Shown here piece by piece: positions 1-9,288 of a DNA stretch of 44,631 nucleotides (positions are counted from its first letter, which is position 1; every line of letters starts with the position of its first letter). The position numbers and the translations under genes are program-made. The notes beneath the pieces were generated by a model. The model saw only the letters and a program-made list of their open reading frames with translations. It did not search any database and was not told where the DNA came from. Source of the stretch: Streptomyces mesophilus (GTDB lineage Bacteria; Actinomycetota; Actinomycetes; Streptomycetales; Streptomycetaceae); contig NZ_JAAKZW010000035.1 of the NCBI RefSeq assembly GCF_011044995.1, forward strand, positions 1 through 44,631. Reading direction: 5' to 3'.

Positions 1-1306
1 GGAGCGGGTGGGGTGGGGGCGTTCGGCGGAGGGTGTCCGAGGCAGGCGCGTTCGCACCGGCTGCCGGGCCGATTGCGCCCGGCCTCGGCTCACCGCTCCC
101 CACGCGTCCGTGCGCCACCGCACGCGCCAGCACCGCTGTGACCGCAAGTCCCGCCAGCGGGGCGAGGGTTGAGCCGCCCTCCGCCTCGCGACGGGAGACG
201 GTGGTGACGGAGAAGGTGTGGGCGCCGAGCAGCGCGGAGGCGGACAGCGCGGGCCGGACCCGCCCGGTGGTGGCGACGGCGCCGAGGAGGAGGTCGAGCG
301 AACGGGCGCCGGCCATGGCGAGCGGGCCCGCCGGGGTGTTCTTCAGGCCCAGGTCGTACGCCCATACGGTGCCGGCCAGCGCGCCCGCGACGGCGAGCGG
401 ACGCCGCCCGGCCAGCGACGCGAGCGCAAGCCCGGCCGCCGTGAGTCCGGCGGCCGCGGAGAGCGCGGCGAACGGGGTGATACGGCCCGAGGGCAGCGGC
501 CGGTGCGGGCGTTCCACGGCGTCGACCTCGCGGTCTGCCCAGTCGTTGAGGGCCATCCCGGCCTCGTACAGACAGAGCGAGGAGGCGATCGCGACCAGGG
601 TGCGTCCCCGTGGCCGCGCACCACTGGCGGCGGCGCCGGCGAGAGCGTCGCCAGGGACGGTGAACAAGGCGGAGACGCGCAGGAGTTCGGCCCAGTCACC
701 GAGGCGAGGGCGGTGGCGTGGTGGGTCCGCATCGACGTGCGCCTTCGCGTACGGGACAGTGCCGGGCCGGTGCGCGGGGTTCGGCTGCCCGTCGGAGACG
801 GCGCCTCCAAGCGGCGAGGCGCCGGACGCCCGGCCGCGCGCAGCGACGGTGCGATCCCCCAGCGGCACGTCGCTCGACACCTGACCGCCCGATGCCCCTT
901 CGCGGAGCCCCAGCGGCACGTCGCTCGACACCTGACCGCCCGATGCCACCCCGCGGTCCCACAACGGCACGACACCTGGCGCCTCGCCGTCCGATGCCGC
1001 CTCGCGTTCCCGCAGCGGCGCGCCGCCCGGCTCCGGGGGCGTACCGCTCTCCCCCGGCGCGTCCCCCGTACCGCTGACAACGTTCTCCCCAGCGGAGACA
1101 CGACCGGTTCCAGGCGGCCCGGGCCGCGTTCCCGGATCGCTCGGCGACGCGGCGTCAACGGTGCCGTCGGCGGTCTCCGCCCCACCGGTGACGACTGGGG
1201 CCCGACGACCGCCACCCCGTCCCGCCCCGGACCAAGCCGCCGCCGCGACCCCTGCCAACGCGAGCGCGCCCGCCAGAGACAGGAGGCGGACGCGACCGCC
1301 GTTCAT
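1..1306 (-). CDS. UbiA-family prenyltransferase with long repeat-bearing N-terminus (3' end off window)
   Basis: Membrane prenyltransferase of the UbiA superfamily, probably the type found in ebo-like clusters; its substrate is unknown. No stop codon occurs in this frame down to base 1, so the C-terminus is missing. The core begins near residue 202 (LGDWAELLRVSALFTVPGDA). It carries the first Asp-rich motif NDWADREVDAVERPHRP and the second (YDLGLK), which bind Mg-diphosphate in this family. The ATG at 1306 overlaps the stop of the upstream inositol-synthase-like gene by 4 bp (ATGA), which supports translational coupling and this start. Oddly, about 200 residues precede the core: one hydrophobic segment (residues 5-24), then a Gly/Pro/Ala/Ser-rich low-complexity stretch with 17-residue tandem repeats. 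Family members normally lack this, so either the extension is real or translation starts further downstream. The family call is firm; the start is less so. Confidence 0.8.
   Translation of the reverse strand, partial: MNGGRVRLLSLAGALALAGVAAAAWSGAGRGGGRRAPVVTGGAETADGTVDAASPSDPGTRPGPPGTGRVSAGENVVSGTGDAPGESGTPPEPGGAPLREREAASDGEAPGVVPLWDRGVASGGQVSSDVPLGLREGASGGQVSSDVPLGDRTVAARGRASGASPLGGAVSDGQPNPAHRPGTVPYAKAHVDADPPRHRPRLGDWAELLRVSALFTVPGDALAGAAASGARPRGRTLVAIASSLCLYEAGMALNDWADREVDAVERPHRPLPSGRITPFAALSAAAGLTAAGLALASLAGRRPLAVAGALAGTVWAYDLGLKNTPAGPLAMAGARSLDLLLGAVATTGRVRPALSASALLGAHTFSVTTVSRREAEGGSTLAPLAGLAVTAVLARAVAHGRVGSGEPRPGAIGPAAGANAPASDTLRRTPPPHPL
857..1012 (-). repeat. Three 51-bp tandem repeats, in frame inside the prenyltransferase N-terminus
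   Basis: Copies begin near 860, 911 and 962. The first two share an identical 40-base run (857-896 and 908-947); the third is diverged, and a partial fourth starts near 1013. The period is exactly 51 = 3 x 17, so each copy adds 17 residues containing SGGQVSSDVPLG without changing the frame. Confidence 0.85.
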
Positions 1307-2445
1307 CGGGTGGCCCGCAACTGCTCGGTGAAGGCGAGAAGTTGGGTGAACTGTTCGCCGAGGGAGGAGGATTCGCCGTCCGGGTCCTTGAAATAGAAGC
1401 CGAGTTCCGGGCGCGGACCCGTCAGGCCCATCTCACCGGCGCGCGCGACCAGCCGGGCCAGGTCGAGGACCAGCGGTGCGGCGAGCGCCGAGTCGCAGCC
1501 CTGCCAGATGGTCTGGAGCACCATCCGCGAGCCGAGGAAGCCGTCGAAGGCGATGTGGTCCCAGGCGGTCTTCCAGTCACCGAGCGCCGGGACGTCGTCG
1601 ATGTGCACCTCGCCCTGCGGCGCGGCGCCGAGCACATCGGCAAGGACACGCTCCTTGCCGGCGTTCTTGGCGGCCGCCGCGGCGGGGTCGGCCAGCGCGG
1701 CACCGTCGCCGCCGCCGAGCAGGTTCGCGCCGGACCAGGCCCGTACGTCGAGTGCGCGCTGCAGGAACATCGGCGCGAGGACGGAACGCAGCAGCGTCTG
1801 GCCGGTCTTGCCGTCCCGCCCGGCCCAGGTGATCCCCGAGGTGGCGGACTCGTCGGCCAGTGCGGGGTGGTGCATCCCCGTGGAGGGCGTGAAGTTGACA
1901 TACGGGTGCCCGGCCCGCAGTGCGGCGGCCGCGTACAGCGAGCTGACGGGCAGCCGCTCGGAGTCGGGGCCGGGCAGGGGCTCGGTCGAGGCCACGTTCA
2001 CCACGACGGCCCGGGCGAGTCCCCGCCGCCGTACGAAATCCGTGATGTCCGCGGCGAAGGCGCCGATCAGCTCCTCGTCCGAGCGCGCGTCGCCCGGAAG
2101 CGGGCCGCCGGGCCGTATCTCCGCGTCCGCGGCGGCCAGTTCGGCGCCGACCGCGGCCGGCAGACCGTACGGCAGCACTCCCCCGGCGGCCAGGTGCTCG
2201 GCGCGCTTGGGCAGCGGGCAGCTGTTGGTGTCGTGGCCGCCGAACACCAGCGACCCCACGGGCGCGAGCGAGCAGTCCGCGAAGGGTGGCGTTTCGGTGA
2301 CCATGCCGGTCGCCGGGTGCAGCCCGGCGGCGACGGCCGCCGCGCCGGCGACGACGGTGGTGGCGACGGAGCCGCGGGCACCGATCAGCCACACCCCCAA
2401 GGCGGGGGCGGTGGAGGGCGGTTGGGGGGATGTGGACGTGGACAC
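1303..2445 (-). CDS. Inositol-3-phosphate synthase family protein
   Basis: NAD-dependent myo-inositol-1-phosphate synthase family (380 residues). The classical enzyme isomerises glucose 6-phosphate to inositol 3-phosphate. The N-terminal Rossmann loop is visible as GVWLIGARGSVATTVVAG, followed by the family segments FGGHDTNSCPLPKRAEHL, VNVASTEP, YVNFTPS and a C-terminal DGFLGSRM/LAAPLVLDLARL region. The GTG at 2445 is chosen because AGGAGG lies six bases upstream. The longer open frame upstream reads through a degenerate DNA repeat and is not credible as protein. The gene is coupled by an ATGA overlap to the UbiA-type prenyltransferase. This pair is characteristic of ebo-like clusters in actinomycetes, so the protein may serve a dedicated secondary pathway rather than general inositol supply. 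The family is clear; the substrate is not. Confidence 0.85.
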   Translation of the reverse strand: MSTSTSPQPPSTAPALGVWLIGARGSVATTVVAGAAAVAAGLHPATGMVTETPPFADCSLAPVGSLVFGGHDTNSCPLPKRAEHLAAGGVLPYGLPAAVGAELAAADAEIRPGGPLPGDARSDEELIGAFAADITDFVRRRGLARAVVVNVASTEPLPGPDSERLPVSSLYAAAALRAGHPYVNFTPSTGMHHPALADESATSGITWAGRDGKTGQTLLRSVLAPMFLQRALDVRAWSGANLLGGGDGAALADPAAAAAKNAGKERVLADVLGAAPQGEVHIDDVPALGDWKTAWDHIAFDGFLGSRMVLQTIWQGCDSALAAPLVLDLARLVARAGEMGLTGPRPELGFYFKDPDGESSSLGEQFTQLLAFTEQLRATR

Positions 2446-2871
2446 AGGGAGCCTCCTGTCGTGCACGGACCATTGCCGGATAGTCCCGGCCGCTGTCGGA
2501 GTGAGCCGCCCAGCCGCCAGGTGATCCCAGCCGCTGTCGGCATGTGCCGCCCAGCCGCCAGGTGTCCCGGCCACTGTCGGCGTCCACCGCCCAGTCGCCA
2601 GGTCCCGGCCGCCGTCGGCATACGCCGCCCAGCCGCCGGACAGCCCGGCCGCCGGCGGTAGGAGACGCCGGCCACCGGACAGATCCCGGCCACCGACGGA
2701 CCATGCCGCCAGTCACCGGTAGTCGCTGGTTGTCGCCGGAAGAGACGGACCGGGCCCGGCCGCCCCCGTGATCAATTCGGGGACAGCCGGTCCGGCCTGG
2801 TCCAGCTCACCCGGAGGCGACAGGACCTGAGACGTCGGGCGGAGGTCCGGCGTCCGCCGCCCGACGCCGTA
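2446..2871. other. 426-bp intergenic region, mostly a degenerate repeat array
   Basis: No gene is supported here. It holds the ribosome-binding site of the inositol-synthase-like gene (AGGAGG at about 2452-2457), the roughly 40-bp repeat array at 2484-2722, and an unstructured stretch next to the stop codon of the large secreted protein at 2872. The promoter of the gene to the left must lie in or beyond the array. Confidence 0.6.
2484..2722. repeat. Six degenerate ~40-bp direct repeats upstream of the inositol-synthase-like gene
   Basis: Units begin at about 2484, 2525, 2565, 2603, 2643 and 2684, giving periods of 41, 40, 38, 40 and 41. Each starts with a variant of TCCCGGCCGCTGTCGG and continues with a variant of GCCGCCCAGCCGCCAGGT. 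Unit lengths are not multiples of three, so the array does not encode a repeated peptide. It ends about 40 bp upstream of the GTG start. Confidence 0.8.
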
Positions 2872-5800
2872 CTAGGCGCCCGGAACGGGCAGGTTCTTCA
2901 ACTGGATGTTGCGGAAGGAGACATGGTCGGCGGCGCCGTGGTTCTGCAGACCGATGTAGCCGTCGGTCAGGCTCCGCGCGGGGTCCGTGTTGGTGAAGTC
3001 GTTGATCTTGACTCCGTTGAGGAACACCTGGAGGCGCTCCCCCTGGACCCTGATCTCGTACGAGTTCCACTGGCCGGGCGGCCGAAGGACCTGGTCACGG
3101 GCCTTGATGTTCGCCGACTTGAACGAGTAGACCGCTCCTGTCGTGCGATCGGCCGCGTCCGAGGCGTCGATCTGGATCTCGTACCCCTTGTTCACCGCGG
3201 ACCACGGATCGTCGGAGGCCGGGAAGCCCACGAAGATCCCGGAGTTGTCGTCGCCCTGCATCTTCCAGTCGAGCTTCAGGGAGTACGACTTGAGCTCCTT
3301 GGCCTGGTACCAGAGCAGCCCCATGCCGCCCTCGGTCTCCATGACCCCATCCTTGACGTTGAACTTGCCGGGACCGGCCTGCTTCCAGCCTTCAAGGGTC
3401 TCCCCGTTGAAGATGTCCCGGTAGCCGGTGTCCGGCTTGCAGTCCGCCTTCACCTGGCCGGAGGCGTACTGCAGACCGCCGAGCAGATGGGTGCGGAACG
3501 CCGGCTCCGCGTACGACTCCTTGGTGTGACCGCCACCGGTGTAGAAGGAGCGGCCGCCGCCGTAACTCTGGCACCAGGCGATCGGGTGGTCGCCCTTCAT
3601 GGTGCCGCCCTGGTAGGTCGTCTCGTCCAGGGTGGCGAGGATCTTCGCCTTGTCACGCGGGTTGGTGCGGTAGTTGTACCACTCGTCGGTGCGCTCCCAC
3701 TTGGTGTCGAGGTGCGCGGTGGACGGGTGGTCGTGGTCCTCGACGCGGACCGTGGCCTTCTGGATGGCCGGGTGCGACTCGAAGTAGGCGCCGGCGAGGC
3801 CGCCGTAGAACTCCCAGTCGTACTCGGTGTCGGCGGCCGCGTGGACGCCCATGTAGCCGCCGCCGTTCGCCACGTACCCCTCGAAGGCCTTCTGCTGCGC
3901 CTCGTTGAGGACGTCACCCGTGGTGGACAGGAAGACCACCGCGTCGTACTTGGCGAGGTTGGTGGTGGTGAACTGTCCGGCCTCCTCGGTCGCGTCGACC
4001 GTGATGCCGGCGGGCGCGCCCAGTTCCTTCAGAGCGGCGACACCGGTCGGGATGGAGTCGTGCCGGAAGCCGGCGGTCTTGGAGAAGACCAGGACCTTCT
4101 TGCCGGCCCGATACGGCTCGGTGGAGAACTCGAAGTCGTCCACGTCGTACAGCGCGCCCTCGCCGCCCTTGAAGACCAGGTAGATCTCGGTGGTCTTGGC
4201 GGGCAGGGCCCGCAGCGGCACGTCGACGTTCTGGAACGTGTCCCAGCTGCCGGTCGGCGGGATGTACGCGGAGCCGTGCAGCGGCCCGGTGGGCGAGCCG
4301 GTGCGCAGTTCGACGAAGCCGCCCGCGCCGCCGGAGGAGGCCCGTACGGTCATCTTCTTCTGCCCGGAGAACTTGTACGGGCTGAAGGAGATCCAGTCGC
4401 CGTCGTTGATGTCACCGACGGTCTTGCCGCCGTTGGCACCGGCCTTGTCGTACGTCTGGATGCCCGACTGCTTGCCGAAGTGCTCGGCCTGGCGGTGCAG
4501 CGGCTGGAGCACGGCGCGGGCCGTACCGGTCAGCGCCTCCTGGCCGTTGGAGCCGCCGTCGGTGTACGAAGCGCCGACGACGCCGTAGATGTTGGCGTTG
4601 GGGTCGTGCCCGCCGTCGCCCGGAGGCGGCGTCAGCGTGCCCTCACAGCCCATCTCGCTGGTCAGCTCGTGGGCGTGGGAGTCGTGGCCGAGGCTGTAGG
4701 CGACCTTCACCTTGGAGCAGTCGACCGTCTCGTCGGGGTCGGTGACCGTCACCTTGAAGGGGACGGGCTTGCCGAACTCGGCCAGGCTGCCGTTGCCCGG
4801 GATGTCGATCTTCACCTTGGGCTCGGTGTTGCCGACGACGATGCGGGCGTTGGCGCTGCCGGTGTTGCCCTCGGGGTCCTTCGCCGTGAACGTCACCGTG
4901 TAGGTGCCGATCTTCTTGTACTGGTGGGTGGGGGTCAGGCCCTCGCCCTTCGTACCGTCGCCGAAGTCCCAGCTGTAGGTCAGGTCGGTCGAGTCGGCGT
5001 CCTTCGCGGAGCCGGTGAACTTGACCTTGAGACCGGCCGGTCCGGACGTCTTGTCGGCGCTGACCTCGGCGAGCGGCGAGAAGCCGTCCTCGGCGTTCTC
5101 GATCCGGTAGAGCGCGGAGTGCTCGTCGCCCTGGAACCAGGAGACGCCGTAGTCGAGGACGTAGAGCGCGCCGTCGGGGCCGAACTCCATGTCCATGATC
5201 TGCGTGCCGGTCCACGGCAGGGTCTTGATCTCCTTGACCGAGCCGTCCTCGTTCTGCGAGATCGGCTTGATCCAGCGGCGGCCGAACTCACCCGCGAAGA
5301 AGTCACCGTCATAGGACGCGGGGAACTTCACCTTGGAGTCGAGGTCCGGGTCGTAGCGGTAGACCGGGCCCGCCATCGGGGACTCGGAGCCGGTGCCGAA
5401 CTCGGGCACGCTGCCGCCGTCGTACGGAATCCAGGCGGCCTGGGCCGGCGGGAGATCCGTGAGGCCGGTGTTGTGCGGCGAGGTGTTCTTCAGGTTGGCG
5501 CAGTCGAACTTCGGACCGGACTCCTTGGTGGCGAAGTCGTAGTCGTTGTACGCGTCGTTGTTGCCGGTGCAGAACGGCCAGCCGAAGTTGGCGGCCTTCG
5601 TCACCTTGGCGAACTCGACCTGCCCTGCCGGGCCGCGCGTCGCGGAAGCCGCACCCGCGTCGGGGCCGTAGTCGCCCACGTACACGATGCCGGTCTTGTC
5701 GTCGACGCTCATCCGGAACGGGTTGCGGAAGCCCATCGCGTAGATCTCGGGACGGGTCTTCTCGGTGCCCGGGGCGAAGAGGTTGCCCTCCGGGACGGTG

Positions 5801-6606
5801 TACGAGCCGTCCGCGGCGACCTTGATCCGGAGGATCTTGCCGCGCAGGTCGTTGGTGTTGCCGGAGCTGCGCCGCGCGTCGAAGGCGGGGTTGCGGCCCT
5901 CGCGGTCGTCGATCGGGGTGTACCCGTCGGACGCGAAGGGGTTGGTGTCGTCACCGGTCGACAGGTACAGGTTGCCCTGCGCGTCGAAGTCGATGTCGCC
6001 GCCGACGTGGCAGCACAGACCGCGCGAGGCGGCGACGTCGATGACCTTCTTCTCGCTGGCCATGTCGAGCGTGCCGTTGGCGTTGAGGGTGAAGCGGGCG
6101 AGACGGTTCACACCGTCGAACTTCTTGAAGTCCTCGGCGGTGCCGGTCTCCGGGGCGTCCCCCGCGGGGGTGTCCAGCGGCGGGGCGTAGTAGAGGAAGA
6201 TCGCCCGGTTGTTCTTGAAGTCCGGGTCGACGGCGACGCCCTGCAGGCCTTCCTCGTCATGGCTGTAGACGGGGATCTTGCCGGCGACCTTGGTGACACC
6301 GCCCTGGTCGGTCAGGCGCAGTGTGCCGTCGCGCGAGGTGTGCAGGACGCTGCGGTCCGGCAGTACGGCGAGCGACATCGGCTCGCCGGTCTCGGGCTCG
6401 CCCTTGGCGAGCGGCACCTGCTGGAACTGCCCTTCGGCGGCGGCCGGCTGTTCGTCGTGCTCGGGGTGGCCGGGGTGGGCTCCGGCGATGCTCGCCGGCG
6501 TGCCCACGGCGAGCAGCAGGCCGGTGAACAGGGCGAGGGTGGTGCGCAGTCTCGGACGCTTCTTGGCACTGACGGCTCTTGGAGTGAGATCTCTGCTTCT
6601 GTGCAC
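2872..6606 (-). CDS. Secreted multidomain sugar dehydrogenase / PKD / CBM6 / ThuA / DUF1080 protein
   Basis: An exported protein of 1244 residues. The GTG at 6606 has GGAGGG just upstream; a signal peptide follows (basic residues, then LALFTGLLLAVGTPASIAGA). In order: a glucose/sorbosone dehydrogenase-type beta-propeller (about 64-505, ending LYVLDYGVSWFQGDEHSALY), a PKD domain (about 514-593, SWDFGDG), a CBM6-like lectin domain (about 702-827), a ThuA domain (about 833-1047, with GGGYMGVHAAADT and GGGHTKESY), and a C-terminal DUF1080 / 3-keto-disaccharide hydrolase-type jelly roll (about 1060-1241, FNGETLEGW). Family knowledge links ThuA and DUF1080 proteins to 3-keto-sugar metabolism. Oxidising and then cleaving a glycoside outside the cell is inference. 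The gene has its own upstream region and carries a motif shared with the ROK regulator gene, so it is likely co-regulated with the adjacent importer. Confidence 0.9.
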   Translation of the reverse strand: MHRSRDLTPRAVSAKKRPRLRTTLALFTGLLLAVGTPASIAGAHPGHPEHDEQPAAAEGQFQQVPLAKGEPETGEPMSLAVLPDRSVLHTSRDGTLRLTDQGGVTKVAGKIPVYSHDEEGLQGVAVDPDFKNNRAIFLYYAPPLDTPAGDAPETGTAEDFKKFDGVNRLARFTLNANGTLDMASEKKVIDVAASRGLCCHVGGDIDFDAQGNLYLSTGDDTNPFASDGYTPIDDREGRNPAFDARRSSGNTNDLRGKILRIKVAADGSYTVPEGNLFAPGTEKTRPEIYAMGFRNPFRMSVDDKTGIVYVGDYGPDAGAASATRGPAGQVEFAKVTKAANFGWPFCTGNNDAYNDYDFATKESGPKFDCANLKNTSPHNTGLTDLPPAQAAWIPYDGGSVPEFGTGSESPMAGPVYRYDPDLDSKVKFPASYDGDFFAGEFGRRWIKPISQNEDGSVKEIKTLPWTGTQIMDMEFGPDGALYVLDYGVSWFQGDEHSALYRIENAEDGFSPLAEVSADKTSGPAGLKVKFTGSAKDADSTDLTYSWDFGDGTKGEGLTPTHQYKKIGTYTVTFTAKDPEGNTGSANARIVVGNTEPKVKIDIPGNGSLAEFGKPVPFKVTVTDPDETVDCSKVKVAYSLGHDSHAHELTSEMGCEGTLTPPPGDGGHDPNANIYGVVGASYTDGGSNGQEALTGTARAVLQPLHRQAEHFGKQSGIQTYDKAGANGGKTVGDINDGDWISFSPYKFSGQKKMTVRASSGGAGGFVELRTGSPTGPLHGSAYIPPTGSWDTFQNVDVPLRALPAKTTEIYLVFKGGEGALYDVDDFEFSTEPYRAGKKVLVFSKTAGFRHDSIPTGVAALKELGAPAGITVDATEEAGQFTTTNLAKYDAVVFLSTTGDVLNEAQQKAFEGYVANGGGYMGVHAAADTEYDWEFYGGLAGAYFESHPAIQKATVRVEDHDHPSTAHLDTKWERTDEWYNYRTNPRDKAKILATLDETTYQGGTMKGDHPIAWCQSYGGGRSFYTGGGHTKESYAEPAFRTHLLGGLQYASGQVKADCKPDTGYRDIFNGETLEGWKQAGPGKFNVKDGVMETEGGMGLLWYQAKELKSYSLKLDWKMQGDDNSGIFVGFPASDDPWSAVNKGYEIQIDASDAADRTTGAVYSFKSANIKARDQVLRPPGQWNSYEIRVQGERLQVFLNGVKINDFTNTDPARSLTDGYIGLQNHGAADHVSFRNIQLKNLPVPGA

Positions 6607-6763
6607 GAAGTCCCTCCGGGAACGGGTGGGCCGTACGGAACGGGTGCGGTGACGTGCGGTAAAGGGGCCGGGGTGCGCCGTCACCCCGAGCGACTCATGT
6701 CCTGTACACCTCAGGGACCGTAGCCGGGTTCGTCCACTTCCGAAAGACGTTGTGCAGCAAGGA

Positions 6764-6793
6764 AGTTGAACTTTTTCCCGGCTAAGGACAAAG
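6764..6793 (-). promoter_or_regulatory. 30-bp motif shared with the ROK gene upstream region; candidate operator
   Basis: On the minus strand it reads CTTTGTCCT, a spacer, then GGAAAAAGTTCAACT. It matches 23 of 30 positions with 14509-14538, in the same orientation relative to the downstream gene. At 6761-6778 it includes an imperfect inverted repeat (GGAAGTTGAACTTTTTCC on plus). It lies about 160 bp upstream of the secreted enzyme's start. Binding by the ROK protein is inferred. Confidence 0.5.
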
Positions 6794-6851
6794 CCTTGTT
6801 CGCCGAGGTCAGCGGCCTGACGGACGGCCTGTTTCCGGGCAGGCCGGAGCG

Positions 6852-6884
6852 GGGGCCCGGGGTCGCGGACGACCACCGGGCCCC
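6852..6884 (-). terminator. GC-rich terminator hairpin after the TIM-barrel gene
   Basis: A perfect 9-bp stem, GGGGCCCGG (6852-6860) with CCGGGCCCC (6876-6884), around a 15-base loop. It starts 14 bases past the stop of the gene at 6898. It separates the importer/oxidoreductase operon from the large secreted-protein gene, and lacks a T-run, as is common in Streptomyces. Confidence 0.6.
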
Positions 6885-6897
6885 TGCGGGCCCGCGC

Positions 6898-7899
<1,002 letters not shown>

Positions 7900-7945
7900 A
7901 TCCGGGCCTCCTCGACCGGTATGCGGTGCACAGGGCTCATGCGGC

Positions 7946-9172
7946 TCACGTCCGGGCCTCCTGGGCCGGTATGGCGGTGAACGCGGAGTTCTTGGCCGCG
8001 CTCTCCTCGACCGCCGCGAGCACCCGCTGCACCTGGAGCCCGTCCGCGAAGGACGGCGCGGGCGCGGTGCCCGAGGCGATGGCGTGCACGAGGTCGCGGG
8101 CCTGGTGGACGAAGGTGTGCTCGTAGCCGAGACCGTGACCCGGCGGCCACCAGGCCTCCAGATACGGGTGCTCGGGTTCGGTGACGAGGATGCGCCGAAA
8201 TCCGGCCGTGCCGGCGGGCAGGGTCTGGTCGTGGAACTCGAGCTCGTTGAGCCGCTCCAGATCGAAGGCCAACGAGCCCTTCTCACCGTTGAGTTCGAGC
8301 CGGAGCGCGTTCTTGCGTCCGGTCGCGAACCGGGTCGCCTCGAAGGAGGCGAGCGCCCCGTTGGCGAACCGGCCCGTGAACAGCGCCGCGTCGTCCACGG
8401 TGACCTGACCGCGCTCCCCCGACGCGGCCCCCGAGAGGCCGGCCGAGGAACCGGCGAGCAGCGGACGCTCCCGGATGAACGTTTCGGTGAGCGCCGAGAC
8501 TCCGGTGATCTGCGATCCGGTGACGTACTGCGCGAGGTCCACGATGTGCGCCCCGAGATCGCCGAGCGCCCCCGACCCCGCGTGCTCGCGCTCCAGGCGC
8601 CAGGTCAGCGGGAACTCCGGGTCGACCAGCCAGTCCTGCAGATACGTCACGCGTACGTGGTGGATGGCGCCGATCCTGCCGTCGGCGACCATCTGCCGGG
8701 CGAGGGCCATGGCGGGCACCCGGCGGTAGTTGAAGCCGACCATGGCCAACTGCCCGCGTGCAGCGGCCCGTTCGGCCGCCTCCAGCATCGCCTCGGCCTC
8801 CTCGACCGTATTGGCCAAGGGCTTCTCGCACAGCACATGCTTGCCGGCTTCCAGCGCGGCGATCGCGATCTCCGCGTGGCTGTCGCCCGGTGTGCAGATG
8901 TCGACGAGCTGCACATCGTCACGGTTGATCAGCGCCCGCCAGTCGGTCTCGGCGGCGGCCCAGCCGTGCCGGTCCGCGGCCGCCTGCACGGCCGTCGCGT
9001 CCCGTCCGCAGATCGCCGCGAGCCTGGGCTGCAGCGGCAGGTCGAAGACCCGTCCCGCGGTGCGCCACCCCTGGGAGTGGGCGGCGCCCATAAAGGCGTA
9101 GCCGACCATGCCCACGCCGAGCCCGCCGCGCCTGACGGCAGCGGACTCCTGCTTGCCTTGCACGTCCTCCAT
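7946..9172 (-). CDS. Gfo/Idh/MocA-family NAD(P)-dependent oxidoreductase
   Basis: A 408-residue soluble dehydrogenase. An N-terminal Rossmann domain is shown by [18 protein letters not shown] and the hallmark EKPLANT (after HVLCEK). The C-terminal alpha/beta domain includes the [13 protein letters not shown] segment, in which the conserved Asp/His of the family fall. The ATG at 9172 follows GGAGGAATCCCGT. Members oxidise or reduce a sugar hydroxyl, often at C2 or C3, using NAD(P). The gene sits between the sugar-binding lipoprotein and the TIM-barrel isomerase on the same strand, so it most likely acts on the imported sugar. The substrate may be a monosaccharide, inositol or an intact glycoside; the sequence does not decide. 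Confidence 0.92.
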   Translation of the reverse strand: MEDVQGKQESAAVRRGGLGVGMVGYAFMGAAHSQGWRTAGRVFDLPLQPRLAAICGRDATAVQAAADRHGWAAAETDWRALINRDDVQLVDICTPGDSHAEIAIAALEAGKHVLCEKPLANTVEEAEAMLEAAERAAARGQLAMVGFNYRRVPAMALARQMVADGRIGAIHHVRVTYLQDWLVDPEFPLTWRLEREHAGSGALGDLGAHIVDLAQYVTGSQITGVSALTETFIRERPLLAGSSAGLSGAASGERGQVTVDDAALFTGRFANGALASFEATRFATGRKNALRLELNGEKGSLAFDLERLNELEFHDQTLPAGTAGFRRILVTEPEHPYLEAWWPPGHGLGYEHTFVHQARDLVHAIASGTAPAPSFADGLQVQRVLAAVEESAAKNSAFTAIPAQEART

Positions 9173-9288
9173 ACGGGATTCCTCCTAGTCGGCCTGCGGG
9201 GCCGCAGTCGTCTGCCGGGGGACGACTGCGGCACCAGGTGCGGATGCGCGGGTCCCCGGGCCCACGAGGCCCGGGGCCCGAGTCCGCA

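Noticed and set aside
343..1215. A 290-codon minus-strand frame overlapping the prenyltransferase
   Set aside because: Its translation is Arg/Pro/Ser-rich noise, whereas the neighbouring frame holds the UbiA motifs NDWADREVD and YDLGLK and continues off the edge.
2484..2722. CRISPR-like array
   Set aside because: The units are contiguous and degenerate with no unique spacers, and there are no cas genes.
2923..6723. A 1266-codon open frame on the plus strand opposite the secreted multidomain gene
   Set aside because: It mirrors the high-GC codon pattern of the real gene, shows no known domain, and is the usual antisense shadow in Streptomyces DNA.
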